NCBI GenBank assembly: GCA_016466735.1
Contig: JAAOED010000013.1
Location: forward strand, 1-64,000
From: Weissella confusa
GTDB taxonomy: Bacteria > Bacillota > Bacilli > Lactobacillales > Lactobacillaceae
Length of the DNA stretch: 64,000 nt
Reading direction: 5' to 3'
Below are positions 43,376 to 51,709 of this stretch, in pieces. How positions within the stretch are numbered: position 1 is the first letter of the stretch; each line of letters begins with the position of its first letter. The position numbers were made by a program, and so were the translations under genes. The notes under the pieces are model-generated. The model did not search any database and was not told the origin of the DNA. It saw nothing but the letters and a program-made list of their open reading frames with translations.

Positions 43376-44098
43376 ATGGCTGACTTTGAATTACAAGGCA
43401 TGCCCGTTTGGGTATATAGCAAGGATGCTGATTCAAAAGCATCTATTGCGCCATCTCGCTTGATTGAGGGAACGGTTGGGGAGCATTTCTCACTTGATCC
43501 AGCGGATGTTGCGGGATATCGCTTTGTTTCATCAGAAGGAACTCTAACGGGAACGTTTGATGAGAAGACGATGCACACGGTGACGTTCTATTACCGCCGT
43601 GATGCCATTGCAGAAACTGAAAAAATCCATGATAAGTACTTGCACATGCTAGATAGCGTGCAACCAGTTGATGAAATTGAGTCAACAACGCCACTTGGCC
43701 AGAAGCTTTGGGTAGACTCATATATGAAGGTTGTGGAACGCGTTGCGACACGCGATGGTAAGTTCTGGTATCAGTTGGCCGATTCACGTTGGGTGCCATA
43801 TGATATGCAAACGATGAAGCTAACCGATAACGACGGTCGCGTCGCTAAGCCGGTATCTGAATGGAACCGACCAACGACGTGGGCGCCAAAGCCATTTGTG
43901 GCCCGTGCGACGATTGATTACTTGCCAGGCGGGGATGTGGCAGTGTATGCACAACCATATGGCCGCGAAATTGGTCGTGTCATTCACGGTGCTGTGGTGG
44001 ACGTCACAGAACGCGTGGATGATCCATCTGGTGTCGTTTGGTACCACGTGGCGCAACACGGTTGGCTGTCAGGCATTTACCTACACTTCAACAATTAA
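43376..44098 (+). CDS. MucBP plus SH3-like protein without signal peptide
   Basis: 240 residues. Residues 8-75 match a MucBP-type repeat (VWVYSKDADSKASIAPSRLI to GTFDEKTMHTVTFYYRR). Two SH3/GW-like modules follow, around 110-145 (LWVDSYMKVVERVATRDGKF to WVPYD) and 175-238 (VAVYAQPYGREIGRVIHGAV to HGWLSGIYLHF). Such domains normally bind mucin or cell wall outside the cell, yet the N-terminus MADFELQGMPVW is no signal peptide and there is no anchor. AGGAGG gives a clear start, and no in-frame upstream signal sequence is seen. It may be cytoplasmic, exported by a non-classical route, or a domain reused inside the cell. Confidence 0.75.
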   Translation: MADFELQGMPVWVYSKDADSKASIAPSRLIEGTVGEHFSLDPADVAGYRFVSSEGTLTGTFDEKTMHTVTFYYRRDAIAETEKIHDKYLHMLDSVQPVDEIESTTPLGQKLWVDSYMKVVERVATRDGKFWYQLADSRWVPYDMQTMKLTDNDGRVAKPVSEWNRPTTWAPKPFVARATIDYLPGGDVAVYAQPYGREIGRVIHGAVVDVTERVDDPSGVVWYHVAQHGWLSGIYLHFNN

Positions 44099-44135
44099 AT
44101 AGATAGTTTCATGTACATTTCGGGGGAGATTTATT

Positions 44136-45101
44136 ATGACTGAACCATTGATTTTGCAACCAGCATTGCACGAAAAGATGTGGGGTGGCACTGCGCTACG
44201 CGACGTTTTTGGCTTTGATATTCCATCAGAGACCACGGGTGAAGCTTGGTTAATTTCGGGACACAAAAATGGGAATGTGTTCTGTGAAAATGGTCGATTT
44301 GCTGGGAAGACGGTGGCTGAATTGTGGCGTGAGGAACCACAATTATTTGGCAACACGAATCCTGACAAGCCGTTTCCACTGCTAGTAAAGTTGCTGGATG
44401 CGCACCAGGATTTGTCAGTGCAAGTTCACCCAGATGATAGCTACGCTGGGGAGCATGCTGGTGAATTGGGAAAAACGGAATCTTGGTACATTGTGGCTGC
44501 GGAGCCGGGTGCTGAGATTTACTACGGGCACAACGCACAGACGAAGGCAGAATTCGATGCCGCTGTTGATGCGGGTGATTGGGATAACTTGTTGCGTAAG
44601 GTGCCAGTAAAGGCTGGCGACTTCTTCTACGTGCCAGCTGGAACGCTCCATGCTTTGGGTGCTGGTGTGCTAGCGCTTGAAACGCAACAATCATCTGACG
44701 TGACGTATCGTGTTTACGACTTTGACCGTGTGGATGCCAAGACGGGCGAATTGCGCGAGTTGCATTTGGAAGATGCGAAGAACGTGACGACGGTACCGTT
44801 TGTACCTGAGCAACCAGAACGCAAGTCAGCCCAATATGCTGGCTTGAATGTTACGACGTTGGTCGAAGCACCATACTTCAATGTTTATAAGTGGACATTG
44901 GACGGACGCGCAACGTTGGATGCGCGTGATCCATACATGTTGGGTACGGTTATTGAAGGTGAACTCGACATGACTGTTTTCGGGGTGACCTATCACCTTG
45001 AAAAGGGTAAGAGTTTCATCTTGCCGAACGATATTGAAGCCTGGACATTGCAGGGGGATGCGACACTGATTGTATCTACACCTGGACCACTATCTAAATA
45101 A
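44136..45101 (+). CDS. manA: Mannose-6-phosphate isomerase, class I
   Basis: 321 residues. It interconverts mannose-6-phosphate and fructose-6-phosphate, feeding mannose into glycolysis or supplying mannose for surface sugars. Zinc-site motifs are present: LSVQVHPDDSYA and, further on, GTLHALGAGVLALETQQSSDVTYRVYDFDR (shown here in part). The short form matches Firmicutes enzymes. GGGGGAG precedes the start, 37 bases after the MucBP/SH3 gene, so read-through is possible. Terminator follows. Confidence 0.92.
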   Translation: MTEPLILQPALHEKMWGGTALRDVFGFDIPSETTGEAWLISGHKNGNVFCENGRFAGKTVAELWREEPQLFGNTNPDKPFPLLVKLLDAHQDLSVQVHPDDSYAGEHAGELGKTESWYIVAAEPGAEIYYGHNAQTKAEFDAAVDAGDWDNLLRKVPVKAGDFFYVPAGTLHALGAGVLALETQQSSDVTYRVYDFDRVDAKTGELRELHLEDAKNVTTVPFVPEQPERKSAQYAGLNVTTLVEAPYFNVYKWTLDGRATLDARDPYMLGTVIEGELDMTVFGVTYHLEKGKSFILPNDIEAWTLQGDATLIVSTPGPLSK

Positions 45102-45111
45102 GAATAGCAAT

Positions 45112-45143
45112 AAAGCGGAGTGCACTTTGTGCGCTCCGCTTTT
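45112..45143 (+). terminator. Terminator of manA
   Basis: AAAGCGGAGTGCA pairs with TGTGCGCTCCGCTTT around a short loop. It overlaps an upstream in-frame GTG of the next gene, so that start is unlikely. Confidence 0.85.
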
Positions 45144-45158
45144 GTTGGGGAGCGAGGT

Positions 45159-45623
45159 ATGAATCGAATGGAAGTAGAAGTAGTACGGCAGAAATTGTTG
45201 GACCTTGATCGCATTCTTGATGAAAATACGCCGGATTCAGAGGTGTACATGGAGGCGGATGAAGCACGGGATGCGTTGTTGTTTCATGATATGACGCTCA
45301 GAGAGTTCTATTTTATCGGCCAGCATATGCAACGGCCTATTACGGTAGATGATGAAGCGAAACTAATTGTTGCTGCTCATGACAATCGGCTCGCTGACGA
45401 AGCGGATATTCCCGCGAGCGCAAAAGCGGCACTTTTGATTAAGCGAGCGCGACACGAAAAGGGGATGTCACAAACGGAATTGGCAGGACAAGTCGGACTT
45501 ACCCAGAGTCAGGTTGCTGAAATCGAAAACGTAAACATTGGCATTGATGTTGATGTATTGCAAAAAATATTAACGGTGCTTGGTCAGTCGTTTGTCATTA
45601 ATGCAGGGCGTCCGGCTGTATAA
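45159..45623 (+). CDS. XRE-type helix-turn-helix protein
   Basis: 154 residues from ATG 45159 with GGGGAG six bases upstream. The N-terminal 95 residues are mostly helical and acidic; the C-terminal 60 hold an HTH_3 domain (LLIKRARHEKGMSQTELAGQ to QVAEIENVNIGIDVDVL). The layout, extra helices before a C-terminal HTH, resembles HigA-like antitoxins and small regulators. No toxin gene is beside it, so an antitoxin role is unsupported. An alternative start is ATG 45168. Confidence 0.75.
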   Translation: MNRMEVEVVRQKLLDLDRILDENTPDSEVYMEADEARDALLFHDMTLREFYFIGQHMQRPITVDDEAKLIVAAHDNRLADEADIPASAKAALLIKRARHEKGMSQTELAGQVGLTQSQVAEIENVNIGIDVDVLQKILTVLGQSFVINAGRPAV

Positions 45624-45703
45624 ACTATTGAAACTAAGTCCAAAATTGCGTACTATTAAGTTTCGTTTGTTTACCTATTACCCTAACTTTTTATGCGGGA
45701 GAA

Positions 45704-45712
45704 TGGTAAACT
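45704..45712 (+). promoter_or_regulatory. Extended -10 promoter of murT-gatD
   Basis: TGgTAAACT, 56 bases before the murT start, within a 145-base gap. Confidence 0.45.
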
Positions 45713-45768
45713 GTAAGTTAGTTAATTTGACAGATAAACATCGTTTAACGATGCAGTAGGAGGACGAC

Positions 45769-47121
45769 ATGAGCTTTAAGAGTGCATTGGCAACTTTTGT
45801 TGGTAAAAGTTCATACGTGGTATTGCACGACATTTTGCGTCGTGGCGGTACATCATTGCCAGGAAAGTTGGCAACGAAGATTGATCCTGAAGTTATGACG
45901 ACGTTGGCAGAACACTACGACGTTATTTTGATTACAGGGACTAACGGAAAGACGTTGACGACAACTTTGACGACCCGCGTTTTGCGTGAGAAGTATCCTG
46001 ACGTCATCACAAACCCATCAGGTTCAAACATGATGCAAGGTATCACGGGAACGATGTTGACGGCCAAGGTGACCGACAAGTCACAACGCCCAATCGCACT
46101 TTTGGAAGTTGATGAAGCCAACGTGGAAGCCGTTGCACGTCAATTGAAGCCTAAGGCGTTTGTTTTGACAAACATCTTCCGTGACCAATTGGACCGATTC
46201 GGTGAAATTTACACGACCTACGACAAGATTTTGAAGGGAATTCGTTTGTTCCCTGAGGCAACGGTTATCGCAAACGCAGATTCACCAATCTTTATGCGTG
46301 GTAACTTGCCAAATCCAAAGGTTTACTTTGGTTTCAATCACTTGCCAGCTGATGGTGACATGAAGGCACCACACAATACTGACGGTATTTTGTCACCAAC
46401 TGACGATACGGTGCTACACTATCACTTTATGACGTTCGGAAACCAAGGTGACTACTTCTCAGTTACCGACGATTTCAAGCGTCCAGAGTTGGATTATGCC
46501 GTAACAAAGGTTAATGAGATGACGCCACGTTTCTCAAACTTTGATATCGATGGTGAGACGTACCAAATCGAAATTGGTGGAATGTACAACATCTACAACG
46601 CCTTGGCGGCTTATGCCGTTGGTCGTTACCTAGGTGTTTCTACGGAACAAATTCACCACGCATTCGAATCAAATGCCCAAATCTTTGGTCGCCAAGAAGC
46701 GGTTAAGGTGAACGGCAAGGAAGTGACGATTGTCTTGATTAAGAATCCGGTGGGTGCGAACCAAGTTATCGACATGATGAAGACGGATGATCAACCATTC
46801 TCATTGATTGCTTTGTTGAACGCCAACTATGCTGACGGTATCGACACAAGCTGGATTTGGGACACTGATTTTGAGTCTTTGCAAGATTCTGGTATGCAAA
46901 AGATTGTCACTGGTGGTGAACGTTATAAGGACTTGTACGTCCGTTTGAAGATGGCTGGTTACGGTGATCTTCCGGTCTACCAAGACCTCAAGCAAATTGT
47001 TAAAGCAATCGACAGCATGCCTACTGAGCGTGTTTACATTGCGGCAACCTACACGGCGATGTTGCAATTGCGTGCTCAATTGGCACAAGAAGGCTTCATC
47101 AAGACTGGTATGGGAGAATAA
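45769..47121 (+). CDS. murT: Lipid II isoglutaminyl synthase, MurT subunit (cysteine-free)
   Basis: 450 residues, a Mur-ligase fold: P-loop TGTNGKT (about 56-62), NIFRDQLDRFGE, and a C-terminal MurT-specific domain with NYADGIDTSWIWD, whose aspartate region completes the GatD active site. With GatD it amidates the D-Glu of lipid II to D-iso-Gln, needed for peptidoglycan cross-linking and wall resistance. Known MurT proteins have a four-cysteine zinc ribbon; here the equivalent spots read SPTD (S209, D212) and SVTD (S231, D234), with the same 22-residue spacing, and the protein has no cysteine at all. AGGAGG precedes the start. Five bases separate it from gatD. Confidence 0.92.
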   Translation: MSFKSALATFVGKSSYVVLHDILRRGGTSLPGKLATKIDPEVMTTLAEHYDVILITGTNGKTLTTTLTTRVLREKYPDVITNPSGSNMMQGITGTMLTAKVTDKSQRPIALLEVDEANVEAVARQLKPKAFVLTNIFRDQLDRFGEIYTTYDKILKGIRLFPEATVIANADSPIFMRGNLPNPKVYFGFNHLPADGDMKAPHNTDGILSPTDDTVLHYHFMTFGNQGDYFSVTDDFKRPELDYAVTKVNEMTPRFSNFDIDGETYQIEIGGMYNIYNALAAYAVGRYLGVSTEQIHHAFESNAQIFGRQEAVKVNGKEVTIVLIKNPVGANQVIDMMKTDDQPFSLIALLNANYADGIDTSWIWDTDFESLQDSGMQKIVTGGERYKDLYVRLKMAGYGDLPVYQDLKQIVKAIDSMPTERVYIAATYTAMLQLRAQLAQEGFIKTGMGE

Positions 47122-47126
47122 GGAAC

Positions 47127-47837
47127 ATGGCAGCAGAATACGTTTTGCACACCGCACACTTGTACGGTGATTTGATGAACACTTACGGTGACTACGGGAA
47201 CATCGTGGCGATGCGTTATTACGCTTCACAAATCGGTGTCGACGTAGATGTTCAATTGATTTCATTGGGCGACGAGTTTGATGATAAGAAGTACGACTTC
47301 GTTTTGTTCGGTGGTGGTCAAGACTACGAAGAGCAAATCGTTGCGGAAGACTTGAAGTTTAAGGCAGATGCCATCAAGCGTTACATCGAATCTGATGGAC
47401 CTTTGTTGGGCGTTTGCGGTGGCTTCCAATTGTTGGGTCACTACTTCTTGATGGCTGATGGTACGCGTGTTGAGGGTATCTCAGTTATGGATCACTACAC
47501 GTTGAACCAACAACACAGCCGTTTCATCGGTAACGTGTTGATCAAGGACGAAGTTAACGGTAACGAATACCGCGGTTTCGAAAACCACCAAGGACGTACG
47601 TTCTTAGGTGAAGGAGAGCGTCCTTTGGGTATGGTTCTTCAAGGTAAGGGAAACAACGGTGAAGACGGTGGTGAAGGTTTGGTTTACCGCAATGTTTACG
47701 GTACGTACTTCCACGGACCTATCTTCACGCGTAACGGAAACTTGGCTTTGCACGTTTTGCAAACGGCATTGGAGCGTAAGTACCCTGAAGTGAACTGGGC
47801 AGAAAAGATGGCCAACATCGAGCCAGAATCATTCTAA
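47127..47837 (+). CDS. gatD: Lipid II isoglutaminyl synthase, GatD glutaminase subunit
   Basis: 236 residues, a class I glutamine amidotransferase. Catalytic C97 is in LLGVCGGFQLLG and H196 in YGTYFHGPIFTRN; the third member comes from MurT. It releases ammonia from glutamine and channels it to MurT for amidation of lipid II. Length and motifs are normal for GatD. It starts five bases after murT with AAGGA ahead, so the two are coupled in one operon, and a terminator follows. Confidence 0.94.
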   Translation: MAAEYVLHTAHLYGDLMNTYGDYGNIVAMRYYASQIGVDVDVQLISLGDEFDDKKYDFVLFGGGQDYEEQIVAEDLKFKADAIKRYIESDGPLLGVCGGFQLLGHYFLMADGTRVEGISVMDHYTLNQQHSRFIGNVLIKDEVNGNEYRGFENHQGRTFLGEGERPLGMVLQGKGNNGEDGGEGLVYRNVYGTYFHGPIFTRNGNLALHVLQTALERKYPEVNWAEKMANIEPESF

Positions 47838-47848
47838 ATAGTCATTCT

Positions 47849-47879
47849 AAAAAGCATTCGCCATTGGCGAATGCTTTTT
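47849..47879 (+). terminator. Terminator of murT-gatD
   Basis: AAAAAGCATTCGCC pairs perfectly with GGCGAATGCTTTTT around a 3-base loop. Confidence 0.9.
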
Positions 47880-47880
47880 C

Positions 47881-47931
47881 TTTACTTTTAGTTATTTAAA
47901 AAGGATAATGTAATTACAAAGGAATTACATT
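47881..47931 (+). promoter_or_regulatory. Autoregulatory promoter/operator of the toxin-antitoxin pair
   Basis: TTTACT, 17 bp, GATAAT (47881-47909) forms a plausible promoter. AATGTAATT (47907-47915) and AATTACATT (47923-47931) are exact inverted repeats that start within the -10, the position expected for an antitoxin-bound operator. Confidence 0.65.
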
Positions 47932-47947
47932 GAAAGGACAATGAAAA

Positions 47948-48229
47948 ATGGCACAAGCAGTAGGTACGATTTCAATGCGCGTTGATCCAGAGCTGAAGCA
48001 GCAGGCGTCGGACTTGTTTAATGATTTAGGAATTGACTTGTCGGCAGCTATCAACATGTTTTTAAAGCAATCAGTTGCGGAACAGGCATTGCCATTCCAA
48101 CCAGCAAAGCGTTCTCAAAGAGAGTTGGACATTGAACGCTTTATGGCCGAGCTGAAACTCCGCGAAGAGTTGAATGAAGGTAAACCAACACTTTCATCTG
48201 AACAGATTAAAGAAAGGTTTGGAATTTAA
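47948..48229 (+). CDS. RelB/DinJ family antitoxin
   Basis: 93 residues. The N-terminus TISMRVDPELKQQASDLFND to LSAAINMFLKQSV is a ribbon-helix-helix DNA-binding domain of the RelB/DinJ type; the C-terminal half is charged and would wrap around the toxin. It should neutralise the toxin encoded two bases downstream and repress the shared promoter. GAAAGGA precedes the start. Confidence 0.88.
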   Translation: MAQAVGTISMRVDPELKQQASDLFNDLGIDLSAAINMFLKQSVAEQALPFQPAKRSQRELDIERFMAELKLREELNEGKPTLSSEQIKERFGI

Positions 48230-48231
48230 AA

Positions 48232-48555
48232 GTGAATAACGTAAGGCGGTTAGAGTATCGAAATACTGCGATTGGGGATTTGGATAAAATCTATGAGAGT
48301 GTTCTTGATATATCATCTAGCGAAAAGATAGCTACTAATATCGTCAGAAAGATAGTTTTGGATATCGAAAGGCTATCTTTTAATCCCAAGATTGGTCGGA
48401 ATTTAACGAATGTTTTTGAGGGCGTCGAAATGACGCCTTATTATCGATTGATTAGTGGAAAGCACATTGTGATTTATCAGTTCGATGATGATGCGGTTTA
48501 TATTGTTTGGGTCGTAAGAGGAGACACAGACTATATAAACCGCATCATGAGTTAA
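48232..48555 (+). CDS. RelE/ParE superfamily toxin
   Basis: 107 residues from GTG 48232, two bases after the antitoxin stop. The pattern YRNTAIGDLDKIYESV, NPKIGRNL, YYRLISGKHIVIYQFDDDAV and IVWVVRGDTDY fits the RelE/ParE fold. Whether it cleaves mRNA at the ribosome (RelE-like) or attacks gyrase (ParE-like) cannot be settled; the conserved R at RLISGKHIVIY and the Arg near the end (VVRGDTDYINR) favour a RelE-type RNase. The ribosome site is poor, so it likely depends on coupling to the antitoxin. AT-rich compared with neighbours. Confidence 0.85.
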   Translation: MNNVRRLEYRNTAIGDLDKIYESVLDISSSEKIATNIVRKIVLDIERLSFNPKIGRNLTNVFEGVEMTPYYRLISGKHIVIYQFDDDAVYIVWVVRGDTDYINRIMS

Positions 48556-48600
48556 AAATAAATAATTCTGTGAACTAACAGAGAATATCATGGCCACCCA

Positions 48601-48640
48601 CCATGCCTCGTCACGCCAGTGGCGACACAAACCACCCACA
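48601..48640 (+). repeat. Short GC-rich hairpin patch resembling the end of the 24-kb structured region
   Basis: CCATGCCTCGTCACGCCAGT and what follows parallels the 3' end of the region at 24505-24540 (CCATGC, a GTC-type hairpin, CGACAC, CACCACC). It lies in the 202-base gap after the toxin gene, which otherwise holds only a likely promoter for the next gene. The similarity is by eye and weak. Confidence 0.3.
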
Positions 48641-48757
48641 CTGAATAGAATTGTTCCGTATTAGAGAAGAAGCAGACTTATTAAAAGACAATTCTGCAAA
48701 CTTTTTGTAAACTAACTGTATTAATTAAAAACAAAAAGTTTAAGGTGGGACTGTACG

Positions 48758-49867
48758 ATGGAGTTCAAGAAATCAGCAATCGTTTTGGGAGCGATTGCAG
48801 CGGTTGCTGGATTGGGGCTGATGGCCTCACATGCGCATGCAGCTGGCACTGAGTTTGGGATTACGAATGCGCGTGCCAATAAGGACGTCGACACATATGT
48901 GCACAAGACGTTTGCTAATCAAGTGAAGGCATACCACAAGGTTGCGCCATCACTTTGGCCAAAGAACAAGAATGTTAATCAATACGCCATCGTTAATGGT
49001 GTGGACGATAAGAAGTTTTGGATGGTCACGCCGACTGGTAAGGTGTCAGACATGACTAAGAAGGAAGCACTTAGCTATGACATTGACCCACAACCAATAT
49101 CAGGTTGGTTCATGGCATTTAATGCACACGGTAAGTCAGGTGCATTCATGGCCGTAACGAATGAGGAGTTGCACGACACGAAGCGTTTGGTGCGTTACCC
49201 ACACTTGGGAACGTACGATTTGTTTATCACATACGCGCACGAAATGTTCCACGCAACGGAACAAGAAGGTTGGGCTTCACCAAAGAAGCACTATAATGCA
49301 GAGCAAAATGAATTCATGAAGCACACTGATGCGCGTCGTATTCGTTTGCAATTGCAAGAACAATTGATGGCGGCTTATACGAATAAGTCTGAAAAGTCAT
49401 TGGCGCAAGCGTTGGCAACGTACCGTTACTACAAGGAAAACTACGAGAAGGACTACAAGGCAACCTTTGAGGATGATCGTATGGAAGGAACGGCCTACTA
49501 CTATGAGATTCGTTCATCACTATTTGCGGGTTATCCAGATAAGGTGAAGACAATGAAGCAAAACGATGCCGCTGTGCGCACGCTGTTTAAGCAAAACCGT
49601 TTGGCTTACCTAGATAGTGGTGCATATGCCGAGACATACAATGTCGGAGCATTGGCGTCATTTGTGATCGACTGGCAAGCTGACAAGCAAGGTGTGTCAC
49701 GCGATACATGGAAGAAGGCGATGGATTCTGCTAAGACGAACCCAATGGACTACCTTGATAAGCACGCCAAGATTTTCTACATTCCACCATACAAGGCTAC
49801 AATGACAGATGCTGAGTATAAGACGATGTACAAGAAAATTACGAATTATAAGAATCTAGCTGAGTAA
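48758..49867 (+). CDS. Secreted putative zinc metalloprotease (HExxH)
   Basis: 369 residues. A clear signal peptide (MEFKKSAIVLGAIAAVAGLG through AHAAG) predicts secretion; there is no wall anchor. H161-E162-M-F-H165 in ITYAHEMFHATEQEGW is a zinc-protease motif, and E243 in RMEGTAYYYE, 78 residues on, is a good third ligand, as in gluzincin-type enzymes. The rest is unlike families I know by sight. It may act on peptides or surface proteins; substrate unknown. AAGGTGGG lies upstream of the start and a strong terminator follows. Confidence 0.7.
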   Translation: MEFKKSAIVLGAIAAVAGLGLMASHAHAAGTEFGITNARANKDVDTYVHKTFANQVKAYHKVAPSLWPKNKNVNQYAIVNGVDDKKFWMVTPTGKVSDMTKKEALSYDIDPQPISGWFMAFNAHGKSGAFMAVTNEELHDTKRLVRYPHLGTYDLFITYAHEMFHATEQEGWASPKKHYNAEQNEFMKHTDARRIRLQLQEQLMAAYTNKSEKSLAQALATYRYYKENYEKDYKATFEDDRMEGTAYYYEIRSSLFAGYPDKVKTMKQNDAAVRTLFKQNRLAYLDSGAYAETYNVGALASFVIDWQADKQGVSRDTWKKAMDSAKTNPMDYLDKHAKIFYIPPYKATMTDAEYKTMYKKITNYKNLAE

Positions 49868-49872
49868 AAACC

Positions 49873-49907
49873 AAGAAGAGAACTGTTGCGAGTTCTCTTC
49901 TTTTTTT
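49873..49907 (+). terminator. Terminator of the HExxH protein gene
   Basis: AAGAAGAGAACT pairs perfectly with AGTTCTCTTCTT, loop GTTGCG, then seven T. Confidence 0.95.
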
Positions 49908-49923
49908 ATAGGCGAAATTTCGT

Positions 49924-49929
49924 TATACT
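49924..49929 (+). promoter_or_regulatory. -10 element of the tdk-prfA group
   Basis: TATACT 57 bases before the tdk start; the -35 region is T-rich and weak. Confidence 0.45.
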
Positions 49930-49986
49930 GTTAAATGAGTGTCAAACTAACTAATTTGAATTTTGGCAGAAGGAAGGTGGCAACAC

Positions 49987-50586
49987 ATGGCACAACTGTT
50001 TTTTAGATATGGTGCAATGGCGAGCGGAAAAAGTATTGAGATTTTGAAGGTCGCTCACAACTATGAAACGCAACAACGTCACGTGTTGCTACTAACAAGT
50101 GCCTTAGACAACCGTTCAGGGGTTGGTGAAATTGCGTCACGTATCGGGATGCAACGTTCAGCGTTGGCGATTAGCGATGCGGATGACTTGTTCAAGTTGA
50201 TTCAAGATCAACAAGATGATGTCGCGGCGGTCTTGATTGACGAGGCGCAATTTATGACCAAGGAGCAAGTGCTTGAATTGACGCAAGTTGTTGATGACTT
50301 GAACATTCCAGTACTAGCGTTTGGGTTGAAGAACGATGCCTTCAATAACTTGTTCCCGGGTTCAGAAGCGCTATTGATTTATGCTGACAAGATTGAGGAA
50401 ATGAAGACGCTTTGTTCATTCTGCGGTCGCAAGGCAACGATGAATTTGCGCATTTCTGATGGGCAACCTGTTTATGAAGGTGCTCAAGTCCAAATTGGTG
50501 GGGATGAAGCTTACATGCCTGTATGCCGTTACCACTACAACCACCCTGATATGGCTGCTATTGCACGTCGTATGGCAAAGAACTAA
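49987..50586 (+). CDS. tdk: Thymidine kinase
   Basis: 199 residues. The P-loop is GAMASGKS near the N-terminus, the catalytic E86 is in LIDEAQF, and a zinc site uses CSFC and the late VCRYH segment. It phosphorylates salvaged thymidine to dTMP. ATG 49987 is preceded by GGAAGGTGG; an upstream in-frame start at 49963 lies in that ribosome-site region and is unlikely. First gene of the block tdk-prfA-prmC-tsaC common in Lactobacillales. Confidence 0.95.
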   Translation: MAQLFFRYGAMASGKSIEILKVAHNYETQQRHVLLLTSALDNRSGVGEIASRIGMQRSALAISDADDLFKLIQDQQDDVAAVLIDEAQFMTKEQVLELTQVVDDLNIPVLAFGLKNDAFNNLFPGSEALLIYADKIEEMKTLCSFCGRKATMNLRISDGQPVYEGAQVQIGGDEAYMPVCRYHYNHPDMAAIARRMAKN

Positions 50587-50617
50587 TACATATTTAAGAA
50601 AAGGAATTTGAATCAAA

Positions 50618-51703
50618 ATGGATGAGATTTTTGAGAAGGTCCAAGCGGTTGTTGACCGTTATGATGAAATCAGCGAATTGATTTCTGACCCTGATGTCAT
50701 TTCAGATACACAACGTTTCATGGCGCTTTCTAAGGAAGAAGGTAGCTTGCGTGAAACGGTTGAGACGTTCAAGCGTTACAAGGAAGTCGTTGAAGGCATC
50801 GAAGGTAACGAAGAGATGTTGAACGAAGGTCTTGGCGACGCTGAATTGGAAGAAATGGCCAAGGAAGAGTTGAAGGAGTTGAAGGGCGAGAAGGAAGAGA
50901 TCGAAGAGAAGTTGAAGATCTTGCTTTTGCCTAAGGACCCTAACGACGACAAGAACATCATCATGGAAATCCACGGTGCTGCTGGTGGTGACGAAGCTGC
51001 TTTGTTCGCCGGTGACTTGTACGACATGTACTCACGCTACGCTGAAAAGCAAGGCTGGAACGTTGAAGTTATCGACGAGAACAAGACTGAAATCGGTGGT
51101 TACAAGGAAATCGTTTTGATGATTACTGGTGACAACGTTTACTCAAAGTTGAAGTTCGAAAACGGTGCGCACCGTGTGCAACGTGTGCCTGATACTGAAT
51201 CAGCCGGTCGTGTTCACACGTCAACGGCGACGGTCGGTGTCATGCCTGAATACGAAGATGTCGACATTGAAATCGAAGACAAGGATTTGCGTGTCGATGT
51301 TTACCGTTCATCAGGTGCCGGTGGACAGCACGTTAACAAGACGTCATCAGCCGTTCGTATGACCCACTTGCCTACGGGTATCGTGGTTGCCATGCAAGAC
51401 CAACGTTCACAGCAACAAAACCGTGCGAAGGCCATGGAAATTTTGAAGGCCCGTGTCTACGACTACTACGCTTCACAAAACGAAGCTGAGTATGCTGAGC
51501 AACGTAAGACGGCCGTTGGTACTGGTGATCGTTCAGAGCGTATCCGTACGTACAACTACCCACAAAACCGTGTGACGGACCACCGTATTGGTTTGTCATT
51601 GAACAAGTTGGACCGTATCATGAACGGTGAATTGGGCGACATTATCGACGCCTTGATTATCGCTGATCAAACGGCCAAGTTGGAAGAATTGAAGCAAGGA
51701 TAA
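50618..51703 (+). CDS. prfA: Peptide chain release factor 1
   Basis: 361 residues. It recognises UAA and UAG stop codons and triggers peptide release. GGQ is at 235-237 in [15 protein letters not shown], and the codon-reading PxT motif is PDT in [10 protein letters not shown]. The N-terminal coiled domain and the length are standard. AAAGGAA lies ahead of the start. It is followed after six bases by prmC, the enzyme that methylates the GGQ glutamine, a conserved functional pairing. Confidence 0.97.
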   Translation: MDEIFEKVQAVVDRYDEISELISDPDVISDTQRFMALSKEEGSLRETVETFKRYKEVVEGIEGNEEMLNEGLGDAELEEMAKEELKELKGEKEEIEEKLKILLLPKDPNDDKNIIMEIHGAAGGDEAALFAGDLYDMYSRYAEKQGWNVEVIDENKTEIGGYKEIVLMITGDNVYSKLKFENGAHRVQRVPDTESAGRVHTSTATVGVMPEYEDVDIEIEDKDLRVDVYRSSGAGGQHVNKTSSAVRMTHLPTGIVVAMQDQRSQQQNRAKAMEILKARVYDYYASQNEAEYAEQRKTAVGTGDRSERIRTYNYPQNRVTDHRIGLSLNKLDRIMNGELGDIIDALIIADQTAKLEELKQG

Positions 51704-51709
51704 GACACA

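Noticed and set aside
45159..45623. HTH protein as antitoxin of a toxin-antitoxin pair
   Set aside because: No toxin-like gene lies on either side; neighbours are manA and murT with terminator and promoter between.
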